The notes: generated by a model from the letters alone, not told the origin. A stretch of 64,000 bases of DNA from Firmicutes bacterium HGW-Firmicutes-9 (GCA_002841395.1 PGZM01000001.1:124001-188000), one strand, 5' to 3'. Positions 25,499 to 33,438 are shown, counted from the stretch's first letter. Program-made: numbers and translations.

Positions 25499-26193
25499 GC
25501 CTGAGCGACGATCAAATTCAAAAGATCATAGCGCGGGCGCAGAGTTCGATGAACGCCGCGCAGCATGATTGCGCGGCGCTGGCGGCGGGCGAGGACGGCG
25601 TGCTGGTTCTGGTACCGGGGTTTGTGCCCGCGCCGGAGCGGGCGATCGCCGCGCTTACCGCCCAGTATGGCAAGCGTGTACAGCTCGTGTTCCTGAGCAG
25701 TGCGATGTTCACCGCAGACGAAACGTCAAGTTGCAGCTTGGACTGGGCGACGCAGAAGAACGAGCTGGTCGAGCTGCTTGTGCGCGCGGAGCACGCAGTG
25801 CTGCTCGCACCCGGCACGGCGCTGCTCGCGAGAATGGGTACCGGAGACAACGCGGAGGATTTTTCTGAAGCACTCGTGCGCCGCATCCTCTGGGGAAAAG
25901 CCGTGGATGTGCTGCTGGACTTCGAGCCGCCGAAATTTCGCAGAGACACGTATTTTGCCCGTCTTGCGGAGGCGATCGATCAACTGACTTCCATGGGATT
26001 CCGGTTTTCGACCTATCAGCCGTGCGAGGGCGGGACAGGCAATGTCTGCGCGCTCGTCACCGAGCGGGAAGTGGTCGAGGCCAAGCAGAGCGGCAGAAAG
26101 ACGATCGTCTGCGCTGCGGGCGCGATCGTCACACCGCTTGCGGTTGACACCGCGAAAGAATTACAGATTCACATCGAGCGTGCGCAAGATTAG
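25495..26193 (+). CDS. Flavoprotein-like BMC-associated protein
   Basis: A 232-residue protein with a Rossmann-like appearance: VLVLVPGFVPAPERA, VLLAPGTALLARM and IVCAAGAIVTPLAVDTAKE near the C-terminus. This resembles flavoprotein-family proteins seen in some microcompartment loci; I do not recognise the reaction. The first 20 residues (SLSDDQIQKIIARAQSSM) form an amphipathic helix very like that of the aldehyde dehydrogenase of the operon, suggesting it is encapsulated. Coupled by overlap to PduL. It might serve flavin-linked NADH recycling with the PduS-like protein. Confidence 0.6.
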   Translation: MSLSDDQIQKIIARAQSSMNAAQHDCAALAAGEDGVLVLVPGFVPAPERAIAALTAQYGKRVQLVFLSSAMFTADETSSCSLDWATQKNELVELLVRAEHAVLLAPGTALLARMGTGDNAEDFSEALVRRILWGKAVDVLLDFEPPKFRRDTYFARLAEAIDQLTSMGFRFSTYQPCEGGTGNVCALVTEREVVEAKQSGRKTIVCAAGAIVTPLAVDTAKELQIHIERAQD

Positions 26194-26213
26194 CGCACAC
26201 GGAGGGAAAGCAT

Positions 26214-26516
26214 ATGATGATTGGGGTTGTCAAAGGCAGCGTCGTGAGCACCAACAAGTCCGAGACCCTGACGGGGTTGAAGCTGCTGGTCGTGGCTCCG
26301 CTGGATCTGGATACCATGCAGCCAAAGGGTAGTCCTCTTGTCGCGATCGACGCGGTCGGCGCGGGCGAGGGCGAGGTTGTGATGTGCTGCAGCGGAAGCT
26401 CTTCGCGGCAGACCGCGTTTACGGACGGGAAGCCGAGCGATCTTGCGATCATCGCGATCATCGACTCCATCGATCTGCGCGGCGAGCGCGTGTTTGAAAA
26501 ATACGGCGAACAGTAA
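26214..26516 (+). CDS. BMC-P pentameric vertex protein (EutN/CcmL) 1
   Basis: A 100-residue EutN/CcmL-fold protein: GVVKGSVVSTNKSETLTGLKLLVV, the loop VAIDAVGAGEGEVVMCCSGSSSRQ and AIIAIIDSIDL. Pentamers close the vertices of the icosahedral shell. It starts after GGAGGGAAAG. Three different BMC-P genes exist in this locus. Confidence 0.95.
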   Translation: MMIGVVKGSVVSTNKSETLTGLKLLVVAPLDLDTMQPKGSPLVAIDAVGAGEGEVVMCCSGSSSRQTAFTDGKPSDLAIIAIIDSIDLRGERVFEKYGEQ

Positions 26517-26554
26517 TCCGGCGAAGCGCAGCAAGAGGACGGAAAGAGGACAAC

Positions 26555-27952
26555 ATGGCATATTCGGATACGCAGATAGACAGCATTATCAGTGAAACGC
26601 TGGCAAAGTTTCAAAACCAGCCGTCAAAGGCGCGCGGCAACTGGTTGTGCGATACGATGGAAGAAGCGATTGCAGCGGCGAAAGCCGCGCAGAAAGAGCT
26701 CATCAAGCTCCCGCTGGAAAAGCGCGGAAGATTGATTGAAGCCATGCGCAAGACCTCGCTGCAGCACGCGGAATCATTGGCGCGCCTTGCCAACGAGGAG
26801 ACGGGCTACGGCAGAGTCGCCGACAAAACGGCGAAGAACATCCTTGCCGCGGAAAAGACGCCGGGCATCGAAGACCTGCATGCGCAGGCGTATACGGGCG
26901 ACTATGGCCTTACGCTGGTCGAAGCCGCACCCTATGGCGTGATCGGCTCGATTACGCCCTCCACCAACCCGACCTCGACGGTCATCAACAACGCAATCAG
27001 CATGATCGCCGCGGGCAACGCGGTGGTCTTTAATCCCCATCCCGCGGCAAAGCGTGCCTCGCAGGAGGCGATGCGCATCCTCAACGAGGCGATCGCGCAG
27101 GCGGGTGGCCCCAGTACGCTGATCACCACCGTGAAAGAGCCCACGCTCGAGAGCGGCAAGGTGATGATGGAGTCCAAAGACATCCCGCTCTTGTCCGTCA
27201 CGGGCGGCGAGGCGGTGGTCAAGGTCGCCATGCGCACGGGCAAAAAATGCATCGCGGCAGGCCCCGGCAACCCGCCGGTGATCGTCGACGACACGGCGGA
27301 CATCAAAAAGGCCGCGAAGGACATCGTCGACGGCGCAAGCTTTGACAACAACGTCGTCTGCATCGCGGAAAAGGAAGTCTTTGCGTTTGCATCCATCGTA
27401 GACGAGCTGGTCAGCGGGATGCAGCAAAACGGCGCATATCTCGTCGCAGGCGAAGACATCGACAAAATCGTCAACACCGTTCTGGTCAAACAGAACGATA
27501 CATATGTGATCAATCGAAATTACGTCGGCAGAAACGCAGCCGTAATCCTCAAGGACAGCGGCGTGCCGTTTACGGGTGATCCTCGCCTCGTCATCGCGCG
27601 GGTGGACAAGAACCATCCCTTTGTGCGTACGGAGATGCTGATGCCGGTATTGGGCATCTGCACCGTTACGACCATCGAAGAGGCGGTCGAGGAAGCCATC
27701 TGCGCGGAGCAGGGTTGCCAGCATTCGGCGATGATCCACTCCACCAACATCAAGCACCTCTCGCTCGCGGCGGCTTCGCTGAACACCACGGTGTTCGTGA
27801 AAAACGCGCCATCCTACGCGGGGCTAGGGTTCCAGGCGGAAGGGCACACCACGCTGACCATCGCAACCCCGACGGGCGAAGGGCTCACGAGCGCAAAATC
27901 CTTTACCCGCGCGCGCAGATGCGTGCTGCACGGCGATCTAAGGATCGTGTAA
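26555..27952 (+). CDS. pduP: CoA-acylating aldehyde dehydrogenase (PduP/EutE-like)
   Basis: A 465-residue enzyme that oxidises an aldehyde to acyl-CoA with NAD. The catalytic Cys269 lies in NNVVCIAEKEVF, preceded by CIAAGPGNPPVIVDDTADI. The N-terminal MAYSDTQIDSIISETLAKFQ is an amphipathic helix followed by a linker, as in PduP encapsulation peptides. With DeoC producing acetaldehyde and PduL downstream in the pathway, acetyl-CoA is the expected product. No dedicated alcohol dehydrogenase of the PduQ/EutG type is in the locus. Confidence 0.94.
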   Translation: MAYSDTQIDSIISETLAKFQNQPSKARGNWLCDTMEEAIAAAKAAQKELIKLPLEKRGRLIEAMRKTSLQHAESLARLANEETGYGRVADKTAKNILAAEKTPGIEDLHAQAYTGDYGLTLVEAAPYGVIGSITPSTNPTSTVINNAISMIAAGNAVVFNPHPAAKRASQEAMRILNEAIAQAGGPSTLITTVKEPTLESGKVMMESKDIPLLSVTGGEAVVKVAMRTGKKCIAAGPGNPPVIVDDTADIKKAAKDIVDGASFDNNVVCIAEKEVFAFASIVDELVSGMQQNGAYLVAGEDIDKIVNTVLVKQNDTYVINRNYVGRNAAVILKDSGVPFTGDPRLVIARVDKNHPFVRTEMLMPVLGICTVTTIEEAVEEAICAEQGCQHSAMIHSTNIKHLSLAAASLNTTVFVKNAPSYAGLGFQAEGHTTLTIATPTGEGLTSAKSFTRARRCVLHGDLRIV

Positions 27953-27979
27953 CCGGAATTCATGTAGAAAGCTGTGACT

Positions 27980-29302
27980 ATGGCGGATATTCTCGAAACA
28001 ATCAAAGAGGCGGGCGTAGTCGGCGCGGGCGGCGCGGGATTTCCCACGCATGTCAAGCTGCGTTGCAACGCCGAGATCGTAATCGCAAACGGCGCAGAAT
28101 GCGAACCGCTGCTGAACGTCGATCAATACACCATGCGGGACGCTGCTGCGGAGATTGTCGCGGGGCTAAATGCCGCCATGCAGGTAACGGGGGCAAAGCG
28201 CGGCGTCATCTGCACGAAGGAGCACTATCACGACGCGGTAGCGTCGCTCCAAAAAGCGGTGCACGGCAAGGACGGCATCTCGCTCAAGCTGATGAAAAGC
28301 ACCTATCCCGCGGGCGACGAGCAGGTGATGGTCTACGAGGTGACCGGCAAGGTCGTGCCCACGGGCGGGCTTCCCATCGACGCGGGTGCTGTCGTGCTCA
28401 ACGTGACGACACTTAGAAACATCTACCGCGCGACGCAGGGCACGCCTGTGACGAACAGAAGCGTGACCGTGACGGGAGAGGTTGCCTCGCCCGTGACGCT
28501 GGAGGTGCCGATCGGAACCCCCTACCAGGCGCTGATCGACCGCGCGGGCGGACCCAAGCAGTCGGACGATTATGTCGCGCTCATCGGCGGCCCATGTATG
28601 GGCGCGCTGGAGAGCGACTGGAGCAAGCCCGTGACCAAGACCACGGGCGGGATTATCGTACTGCGCGCGGATCATCCGCTGGTCGCCACCAAGACGAACG
28701 ATTTTGCGCGGGATGTCAAGCTCGCCAAAGCCGTTTGCTGCCAGTGCAGCCTCTGCACGCAGATGTGCCCGCGCAACGCGCTTGGGCTGAAAGTCGAGCC
28801 GCACAAGGCGATGCGCGCGGCCGCGAACGGAGACGGTGCGCTGCTGGGAGACGTCAACGGCGTGTTCTCCTGCTGCAGCTGCGGGCTCTGCACCTATTAT
28901 GCATGCAACTTCGGCCTGAACCCCTCGGCGATGATGACGCGCATGAAGGAAGGCTTAAGCCGCGCGGGCGTCAAGCCGGAGAAGAAGATTGCCTATCCGG
29001 TTTCGGAAGGATACGCGCTGACCAAACTACCCGTCTATCGGCTGGAGTCGCGCATGGGCATGGATGGGTTTGAAGCGAACGCACCGCTCGTGCGCGAGGA
29101 ACTCGCGGTTTCGAGCGTAACCATTCCGCTCAAGATGCACATCGGCGCACCCGCGGAGCAGGTGGTATCGGTTGGTACCCGCGTGAAGCGCGGCGATCTG
29201 ATCGCGCGGATTCCCGAAGGAAAGATGGGGGCAAACGTGCACGCGAGCATCGACGGAACGGTAGCGGCTGTGGATGGTCAAGCCATCCGCATCGAACGAT
29301 AG
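27980..29302 (+). CDS. pduS: PduS-like RnfC-family flavo-iron-sulfur protein
   Basis: A 440-residue protein: GVVGAGGAGFPTHVKL and NGAECEPLLNVDQY (flavin/NADH-binding region of the RnfC/NuoF type), a SLBB-type segment, and two 4Fe-4S motifs, Cys253/254-x-Cys256-x2-Cys259-x3-Cys263 and CCSCGLCTYYAC near residue 297, then a C-terminal barrel. In Pdu compartments PduS is a cobalamin reductase; no B12 enzyme is present here, so NADH re-oxidation is more likely. ATG at 27980 is preferred over GTG at 27974 by spacing to the weak AGAAAG site. Confidence 0.9.
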   Translation: MADILETIKEAGVVGAGGAGFPTHVKLRCNAEIVIANGAECEPLLNVDQYTMRDAAAEIVAGLNAAMQVTGAKRGVICTKEHYHDAVASLQKAVHGKDGISLKLMKSTYPAGDEQVMVYEVTGKVVPTGGLPIDAGAVVLNVTTLRNIYRATQGTPVTNRSVTVTGEVASPVTLEVPIGTPYQALIDRAGGPKQSDDYVALIGGPCMGALESDWSKPVTKTTGGIIVLRADHPLVATKTNDFARDVKLAKAVCCQCSLCTQMCPRNALGLKVEPHKAMRAAANGDGALLGDVNGVFSCCSCGLCTYYACNFGLNPSAMMTRMKEGLSRAGVKPEKKIAYPVSEGYALTKLPVYRLESRMGMDGFEANAPLVREELAVSSVTIPLKMHIGAPAEQVVSVGTRVKRGDLIARIPEGKMGANVHASIDGTVAAVDGQAIRIER

Positions 29303-29311
29303 GAGTTTTTT

Positions 29312-29857
29312 ATGAATGCACTCGGTATGATCGAATGCCAGAATATTCCAAAGGGGATTGAAGCCGCGGACAGCATGCTCAAGGCTGCCAACGTGCAGCT
29401 TCTGACCGCACAGGCGGTCTGCGCGGGGAAGTATATCGCGCTGGTCTCCGGCGATGTGGCGGCGGTTTCCGCCGCGGTGGATGCGGGCGCTGCGACCTGC
29501 GGCGGGGGGCTGATCGACAAGCTCGTGATCCCCAGCATTCATCCGCAGGTGCTCTCCGCTGTGGTCGCCTGCTCCGATGTGCCGCAGCCAAAGGCGCTGG
29601 GCATCATGGAGTCATTTTCGCTGTGTGTGGCAATCAAGATTGCGGACGCGGCGGTGAAGACCGCGAATATTTCGCTCATCGAAATCCGTTTGGGCAGAGG
29701 CCTTGGGGGTAAGGCATTCGTCGTGTTCACGGGCGATGTTTCCGCCTGTGAGGCGGCGGTGCGCGCGGCGGAGCAGGTGGAAGGCGCGCAGGGGCTGCTC
29801 TCGCAGTCGGTCGTGATTCCCGCGCCGAACATGGAACTCATTCGCTCGATCTATTGA
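29312..29857 (+). CDS. pduT: BMC-T tandem-domain shell protein, PduT-like with pore cysteine
   Basis: A 181-residue protein with two BMC domains: MNALGMIECQNIPKGIEAAD and KALGIMESFSLCVAIKIADAA. Cys37 in the first-domain pore loop (AQAVCAGKYI) sits where PduT uses three symmetry-related cysteines to hold a 4Fe-4S cluster across the shell. It is encoded immediately after the PduS-like protein, as expected for an electron conduit. Confidence 0.92.
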   Translation: MNALGMIECQNIPKGIEAADSMLKAANVQLLTAQAVCAGKYIALVSGDVAAVSAAVDAGAATCGGGLIDKLVIPSIHPQVLSAVVACSDVPQPKALGIMESFSLCVAIKIADAAVKTANISLIEIRLGRGLGGKAFVVFTGDVSACEAAVRAAEQVEGAQGLLSQSVVIPAPNMELIRSIY

Positions 29858-29887
29858 CGGAACCGGAGGACGGAAAGGGGGATTGCC

Positions 29888-30148
29888 GTGTATACAGGAC
29901 GGGTGATCGGCACAGTGGTGGCGACCAAGAAGTATGAGACACTGGAGGGCATCAAGCTGCTCCTCGTGGAGACGATTGAAAACGGCAAGCCCGCAAAGAC
30001 AATCGTCGCCGCGGACGCGACGCGGCAAGCCGGGCCGAACGATCTTGTGTATCTGATCGGTTCCAAGGAAGCTTCGCTGCTGTTTCGCAAAAAGCTTGTG
30101 CCGGTGGACGCGGCGATTGCCGGATTCATCGACGAAGACCCGATGTAG
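29888..30148 (+). CDS. BMC-P pentameric vertex protein (EutN/CcmL) 2
   Basis: An 86-residue EutN/CcmL-fold protein: YTGRVIGTVVATKKYETLEGIKLLLV and VAADATRQAGPNDLVYLIGSKEAS. GTG start after GGAAAGGGG. It is shorter than the other two pentamer proteins and more like canonical EutN. Confidence 0.93.
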   Translation: MYTGRVIGTVVATKKYETLEGIKLLLVETIENGKPAKTIVAADATRQAGPNDLVYLIGSKEASLLFRKKLVPVDAAIAGFIDEDPM

Positions 30149-30207
30149 AGAACAGAAGAAACTCGATTTATGATCCAGATTTTATAAAAAGTTAAAGGAG
30201 AATTCGT

Positions 30208-30519
30208 ATGAGACAGGCACTCGGTATGGTAGAAACCAAAGGGCTCATCAGCGCAATTGAAGCAGCGGACGCCATGGTAAAGGCCGCGAACGTCACCCTC
30301 GTGGGCAAAGAGAAGATCGGCTCCGGCCTCGTGACCGTCATGGTGCGCGGGGACGTCGGCGCGGTGAAGGCCAGCGTCGAGGCGGGCGCCGCCGCCGCAA
30401 AGCGCGTTGGCGAGCTGTATTCCGTGCACGTCATCCCCAGCCCGCATGAGGTTGTTGAGATGATGCTTGCGGAACAACCCAAGGCGAAAGCGCCGCAGAA
30501 GACCGCCGCGAAGGCGTGA
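30208..30519 (+). CDS. BMC-H shell protein 3 with charged C-terminal tail
   Basis: A 103-residue PduA-like shell protein with the same [17 protein letters not shown] pore region as the two BMC-H proteins upstream, but with a longer C-terminus ending in a Lys/Ala-rich stretch (residues about 88-103). Such tails in shell proteins can bind lumen enzymes or change facet curvature; that is inference. ATG after AAAGGAG. Confidence 0.95.
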   Translation: MRQALGMVETKGLISAIEAADAMVKAANVTLVGKEKIGSGLVTVMVRGDVGAVKASVEAGAAAAKRVGELYSVHVIPSPHEVVEMMLAEQPKAKAPQKTAAKA

Positions 30520-30529
30520 GGACACTCGT

Positions 30530-30817
30530 ATGAGACTCGCCAGGGTCGTTGGAAACTTGGTTTCGACCATCAAGGAACAGACGCACTACAACTATAAACT
30601 ATTGATTGTCGAGTATCTGGATGGCTCTGGCAACCCTGTGGAAGCGCAGCAGATCGTATTTGACGGGGCGGATGCCGGAATCGGCGATCTTGTGCTGGTC
30701 AATGTTGACGGAGGAGCCGCCAAGCAGCTGCTCCGCGACAAGGAGATCATCGCCGACAACACGGCATGCGGCGTCATCGATCACTGGACGTTCGACGGGA
30801 AGGTGTACGGGAAGTAA
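30530..30817 (+). CDS. BMC-P pentameric vertex protein (EutN/CcmL) 3
   Basis: A 95-residue EutN/CcmL-fold protein: RLARVVGNLVSTIKEQTHYNYKLLIV, VFDGADAGIGDLVLVNVDGGAA and ACGVIDHWTF. ATG at 30530 is the start, 10 bases after the preceding stop; the open frame runs further upstream inside the BMC-H gene. The third distinct pentamer of the locus. Confidence 0.93.
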   Translation: MRLARVVGNLVSTIKEQTHYNYKLLIVEYLDGSGNPVEAQQIVFDGADAGIGDLVLVNVDGGAAKQLLRDKEIIADNTACGVIDHWTFDGKVYGK

Positions 30818-30859
30818 TCCTGTCCATAGCGAGAAAAAATAACAGTAAAGGTGTTTGAT

Positions 30860-31600
30860 ATGAACATCAATGAAGTGGTAAAAAAGGTCACGGAAGAGGT
30901 CTATAAGCAGATGGGCGCTTGCGCAAACACGGAAAACCCTGCGGCATGTAATCTGGAGCTGGCGGGACACATTGAGCACTCGATCCTGAACCCCGACATG
31001 ACGCGGGCGAAGGTCATCGCGGAATGCGCGCTTGCCAAGCAGTATAAGTTTGCAAACGTCTGTGTGACGCCCTATTTCGTCCGCGAGGCCGCGGAAGCGC
31101 TCAAGACCTGCAATGTCGGCATCTGCGCGCCGGTCGGCTTTCCGCACGGTGCGGCGAGTCTTGCCGCAAAGCTCTGCGAGATTAAGGATTGCGTGGCAAA
31201 CGGTGCGACCGAGCTCGACATTGAGCTGAACATTGTCGCGATCAAGTCCGGCGAGTTTGACGAAGTCAAGCGCGAGCTGAAGGCGATGGTAGATGCGGCG
31301 GGCTTTGGCGTGAAGGTCAAGGCGATCTTTGAGCAGGGTGTGCTCACGGACGAAGAAAAGCGCAAAACGCTGGAGATCATTCGCGACGTTGCGCCCGCCT
31401 TCGTCAAGATTTCCAACGCGTTGACCGGCAAAGCCGCCTGCAAAGACGATGTTGCGTTCGTAAAAGGCATTGTGGGCGATGCGGTCAAGATCAAGATCGA
31501 CGGCGGCATTAAGACCGCGGCGTTTGCGCGCGAAATTCTCGCCTCCGGCGCGGAGCGCGTTGGCTGCTCCGCCTCTGTCGCGATCGTCACCGGCGCGTAA
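30860..31600 (+). CDS. Divergent DeoC-family aldolase with encapsulation-type N-terminus
   Basis: A 246-residue DeoC-like TIM barrel: HIEHSILNPDMTRAK, GATELDIELNIVAIKSG (catalytic Asp kept), FVKISNALTG (Lys183 aligns with the Schiff-base lysine, but the usual KTSTG becomes KISNA) and KIKIDGGIKT instead of KASGGI. This suggests an altered aldehyde or sugar-phosphate specificity. The first residues MNINEVVKKVTEEVYKQM are an amphipathic helix plus linker, as in the first DeoC. ATG at 30860 is chosen from AAAGG spacing. Confidence 0.87.
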   Translation: MNINEVVKKVTEEVYKQMGACANTENPAACNLELAGHIEHSILNPDMTRAKVIAECALAKQYKFANVCVTPYFVREAAEALKTCNVGICAPVGFPHGAASLAAKLCEIKDCVANGATELDIELNIVAIKSGEFDEVKRELKAMVDAAGFGVKVKAIFEQGVLTDEEKRKTLEIIRDVAPAFVKISNALTGKAACKDDVAFVKGIVGDAVKIKIDGGIKTAAFAREILASGAERVGCSASVAIVTGA

Positions 31601-31612
31601 GGCACGAAGTAT

Positions 31613-32374
31613 ATGGAGCTCAATCTACGGGGTATGACGGCGATCGTCACCGGTGGAAGCCGGGGCCTGGGCGCTGCGGTCTGCGCGCGGCTTGCGCAGG
31701 ATGACGCAAACATGCTCTTGACCTATGCCGCGAGCCGCGACAAGGCGGAATCGCTTGCCGCCGGGCTTGCAGCGCAATACGGCGTCCACGCGGAAGCATT
31801 TCGCGCGGATGTCTCGGTAGAAGCAGACGTTGTCGCGCTATTTGCGCACGCAAAAGAGCGCTTCGGTACGATCGATATCCTGATCAACAATGCAGGCGTC
31901 TGCCCGATGATGCCGATCAAGGACACGTCCTATGAGCTGTGGAATCAAGTGATGGCGGTCAACATGGGTGCCGTGTTTCTTTGCTGCCGGGAGATGATCC
32001 GGCAGGCGATTGCGGCAGGTAGACCAGCCAGCATCGTGAACATCGCGTCGGCGACGGCCTATCTCGGCTCCCGCAACGGCAAGACGCACTATGCTGCGAG
32101 CAAGGGCGGCGTGATCTCGTTTACCTCGTCGCTGGCCAAAGAAGTCGCGCGCGACCACATCCGCATCAACGCGTTTGCGCCCGCGATCATGTACACCGAC
32201 ATGACCGCGGAGCTGTTGGATCGGGACATGGCGTATTATGAGAAGCAGATTCCCGTGGGTAGGATTGCAACGCTGGAGGAAGCCGCGGATGCGATTCTCT
32301 TCCTCGCCTCGGATGCCTCGGCGTATATGACGGGCTCCGTGCTGGATTTCAGCGGCGGACAGCTGGGCAGATAG
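31613..32374 (+). CDS. Short-chain dehydrogenase/reductase 3 of the BMC operon
   Basis: A 253-residue classical SDR: VTGGSRGLGAAVCARLA, ILINNAGVCPMMP, NIASATAYLGSRNG and the catalytic YAASK, ending YMTGSVLDFSGGQLGR. It starts 12 bases after the second DeoC and closes the operon. It is closer in style to SDR 2 than to SDR 1. Probably a sugar(-phosphate) dehydrogenase of the same pathway. Confidence 0.9.
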   Translation: MELNLRGMTAIVTGGSRGLGAAVCARLAQDDANMLLTYAASRDKAESLAAGLAAQYGVHAEAFRADVSVEADVVALFAHAKERFGTIDILINNAGVCPMMPIKDTSYELWNQVMAVNMGAVFLCCREMIRQAIAAGRPASIVNIASATAYLGSRNGKTHYAASKGGVISFTSSLAKEVARDHIRINAFAPAIMYTDMTAELLDRDMAYYEKQIPVGRIATLEEAADAILFLASDASAYMTGSVLDFSGGQLGR

Positions 32375-32408
32375 GTTTTCTTAAAGCAAATAATACGAAC
32401 TAAAATTT

Positions 32409-32433
32409 GCGCACGAAAATCTCGTGCGCTTTT
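32409..32433 (+). terminator. Terminator of the microcompartment operon
   Basis: GCGCACGA (32409-32416) pairs with TCGTGCGC (32422-32429), followed by TTTTGTT. Confidence 0.85.
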
Positions 32434-32478
32434 GTTGTATCGCGATAGTCGTTTATTAGAAAAACGAGTCGAATTGCG

Positions 32479-33240
32479 TTATTGACCCGACTCCAGTTTT
32501 TGTTTGGCAAGCGCACGGAACTGGTTGTCCGCAGGCGCGGTTTGCAACAAAAGCTCAAAATCTTCTCTTGCTTTCTTGTTCTCTTGCAGGCGTAAATACA
32601 GTGCGCCGCGAAAGAACAGCGTCGTAGGATCATGCGGGCTGATCTGCAGCGCGCGAGTGTAGTCGTCGATTGCCTCATTCACTTCACCAAGTGCTTCAAA
32701 TACTCTTGCGCGGTGGGTAAACGAACACGCGAATCCCTGACGCACGCGGATCGCGTTGGAAAAATCCCCCAACGCTTCTGCATACGCGCCGGTCTTGAAA
32801 TGTGCAAGCCCCATGTTGTTGTATGCGCCGCCGTGCATGGGGTCGAGTTGAACGGCAGTGGCGAAGTCCGCAATCGCTTTCTCGTTCTGATCGAGGCTCG
32901 CATAAGCGAGCCCGCGGTTATAGTAGGCGTTTGCATCCTCCGGATCGATCAGAATCGAATCCGAAAAATCTTCAATCGCCGCGTCAAACCGTCCCAGCGT
33001 AGAGAGCACATCCCCGCGTGCGCTCAGCGCATACGCGTTGTAGGGATCGAGTGAGAGAGCTTTGTCAAAGGCGAGCAGAGCGTTCGGATAATCCCCGACT
33101 TCGTCGAGTAGCGCTCCTTGACGCAGCAGCGGGTCCGGGTTCCCCGGCTCCTCCTGCGACGCCAGCGCATATGCCGCGAGCGCTTCCTGAAAGCGCTGTG
33201 CTTCTTCCAGCAGGATTCCCTGCTGCAGATGGTCTATCAT
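32479..33240 (-). CDS. Tetratricopeptide-repeat protein
   Basis: A 253-residue protein made almost entirely of TPR units of 34 residues, for example ANAYYNRGLAYASLDQNEKA and GGAYNNMGLAHFKTGAYAEA; about six repeats. No signal peptide or catalytic domain. The ATG at 33240 is chosen because the repeats begin right after it (residue 4 on); ribosome site weak. TPR proteins are protein-binding scaffolds; the partner is unknown. It stands alone on the minus strand between the BMC and arsenic operons. Confidence 0.87.
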   Translation of the reverse strand: MIDHLQQGILLEEAQRFQEALAAYALASQEEPGNPDPLLRQGALLDEVGDYPNALLAFDKALSLDPYNAYALSARGDVLSTLGRFDAAIEDFSDSILIDPEDANAYYNRGLAYASLDQNEKAIADFATAVQLDPMHGGAYNNMGLAHFKTGAYAEALGDFSNAIRVRQGFACSFTHRARVFEALGEVNEAIDDYTRALQISPHDPTTLFFRGALYLRLQENKKAREDFELLLQTAPADNQFRALAKQKLESGQ

Positions 33241-33402
33241 ATCTATACCCGACTTTCTTCCGGCTGAACGAAATGTTGTTGTTCCTGCGTATGGGGTCAT
33301 TGTATCAGTATGCCGCGGGATGTCAATGTGCATGCAACCCGATCGGATACATCAAAGTGTAAGCGATTGCGATAGATCAAGAAAATCTTACATTCTGTCA
33401 TA

Positions 33403-33431
33403 TTGACAAATTTTGATATGAGAGTTAGTAT
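33403..33431 (+). promoter_or_regulatory. Promoter of the arsenic operon
   Basis: TTGACA (33403-33408), 17-base spacer, TAGTAT (33426-33431). The spacer carries TTTTGATATGAG (33411-33422), repeated at 33448-33459. Confidence 0.75.
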
Positions 33432-33438
33432 TAGTCGA

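Noticed and set aside
26774-27757. 327-residue minus-strand frame inside the aldehyde dehydrogenase gene
   Set aside because: Low-complexity Asp/Arg/His composition and antisense to the catalytic cysteine region of AldH.
21066-32374. Propanediol (Pdu) or ethanolamine (Eut) microcompartment
   Set aside because: No diol dehydratase, ethanolamine ammonia-lyase, reactivase or cobalamin genes are present, although PduA, PduL, PduP, PduS and PduT relatives are.
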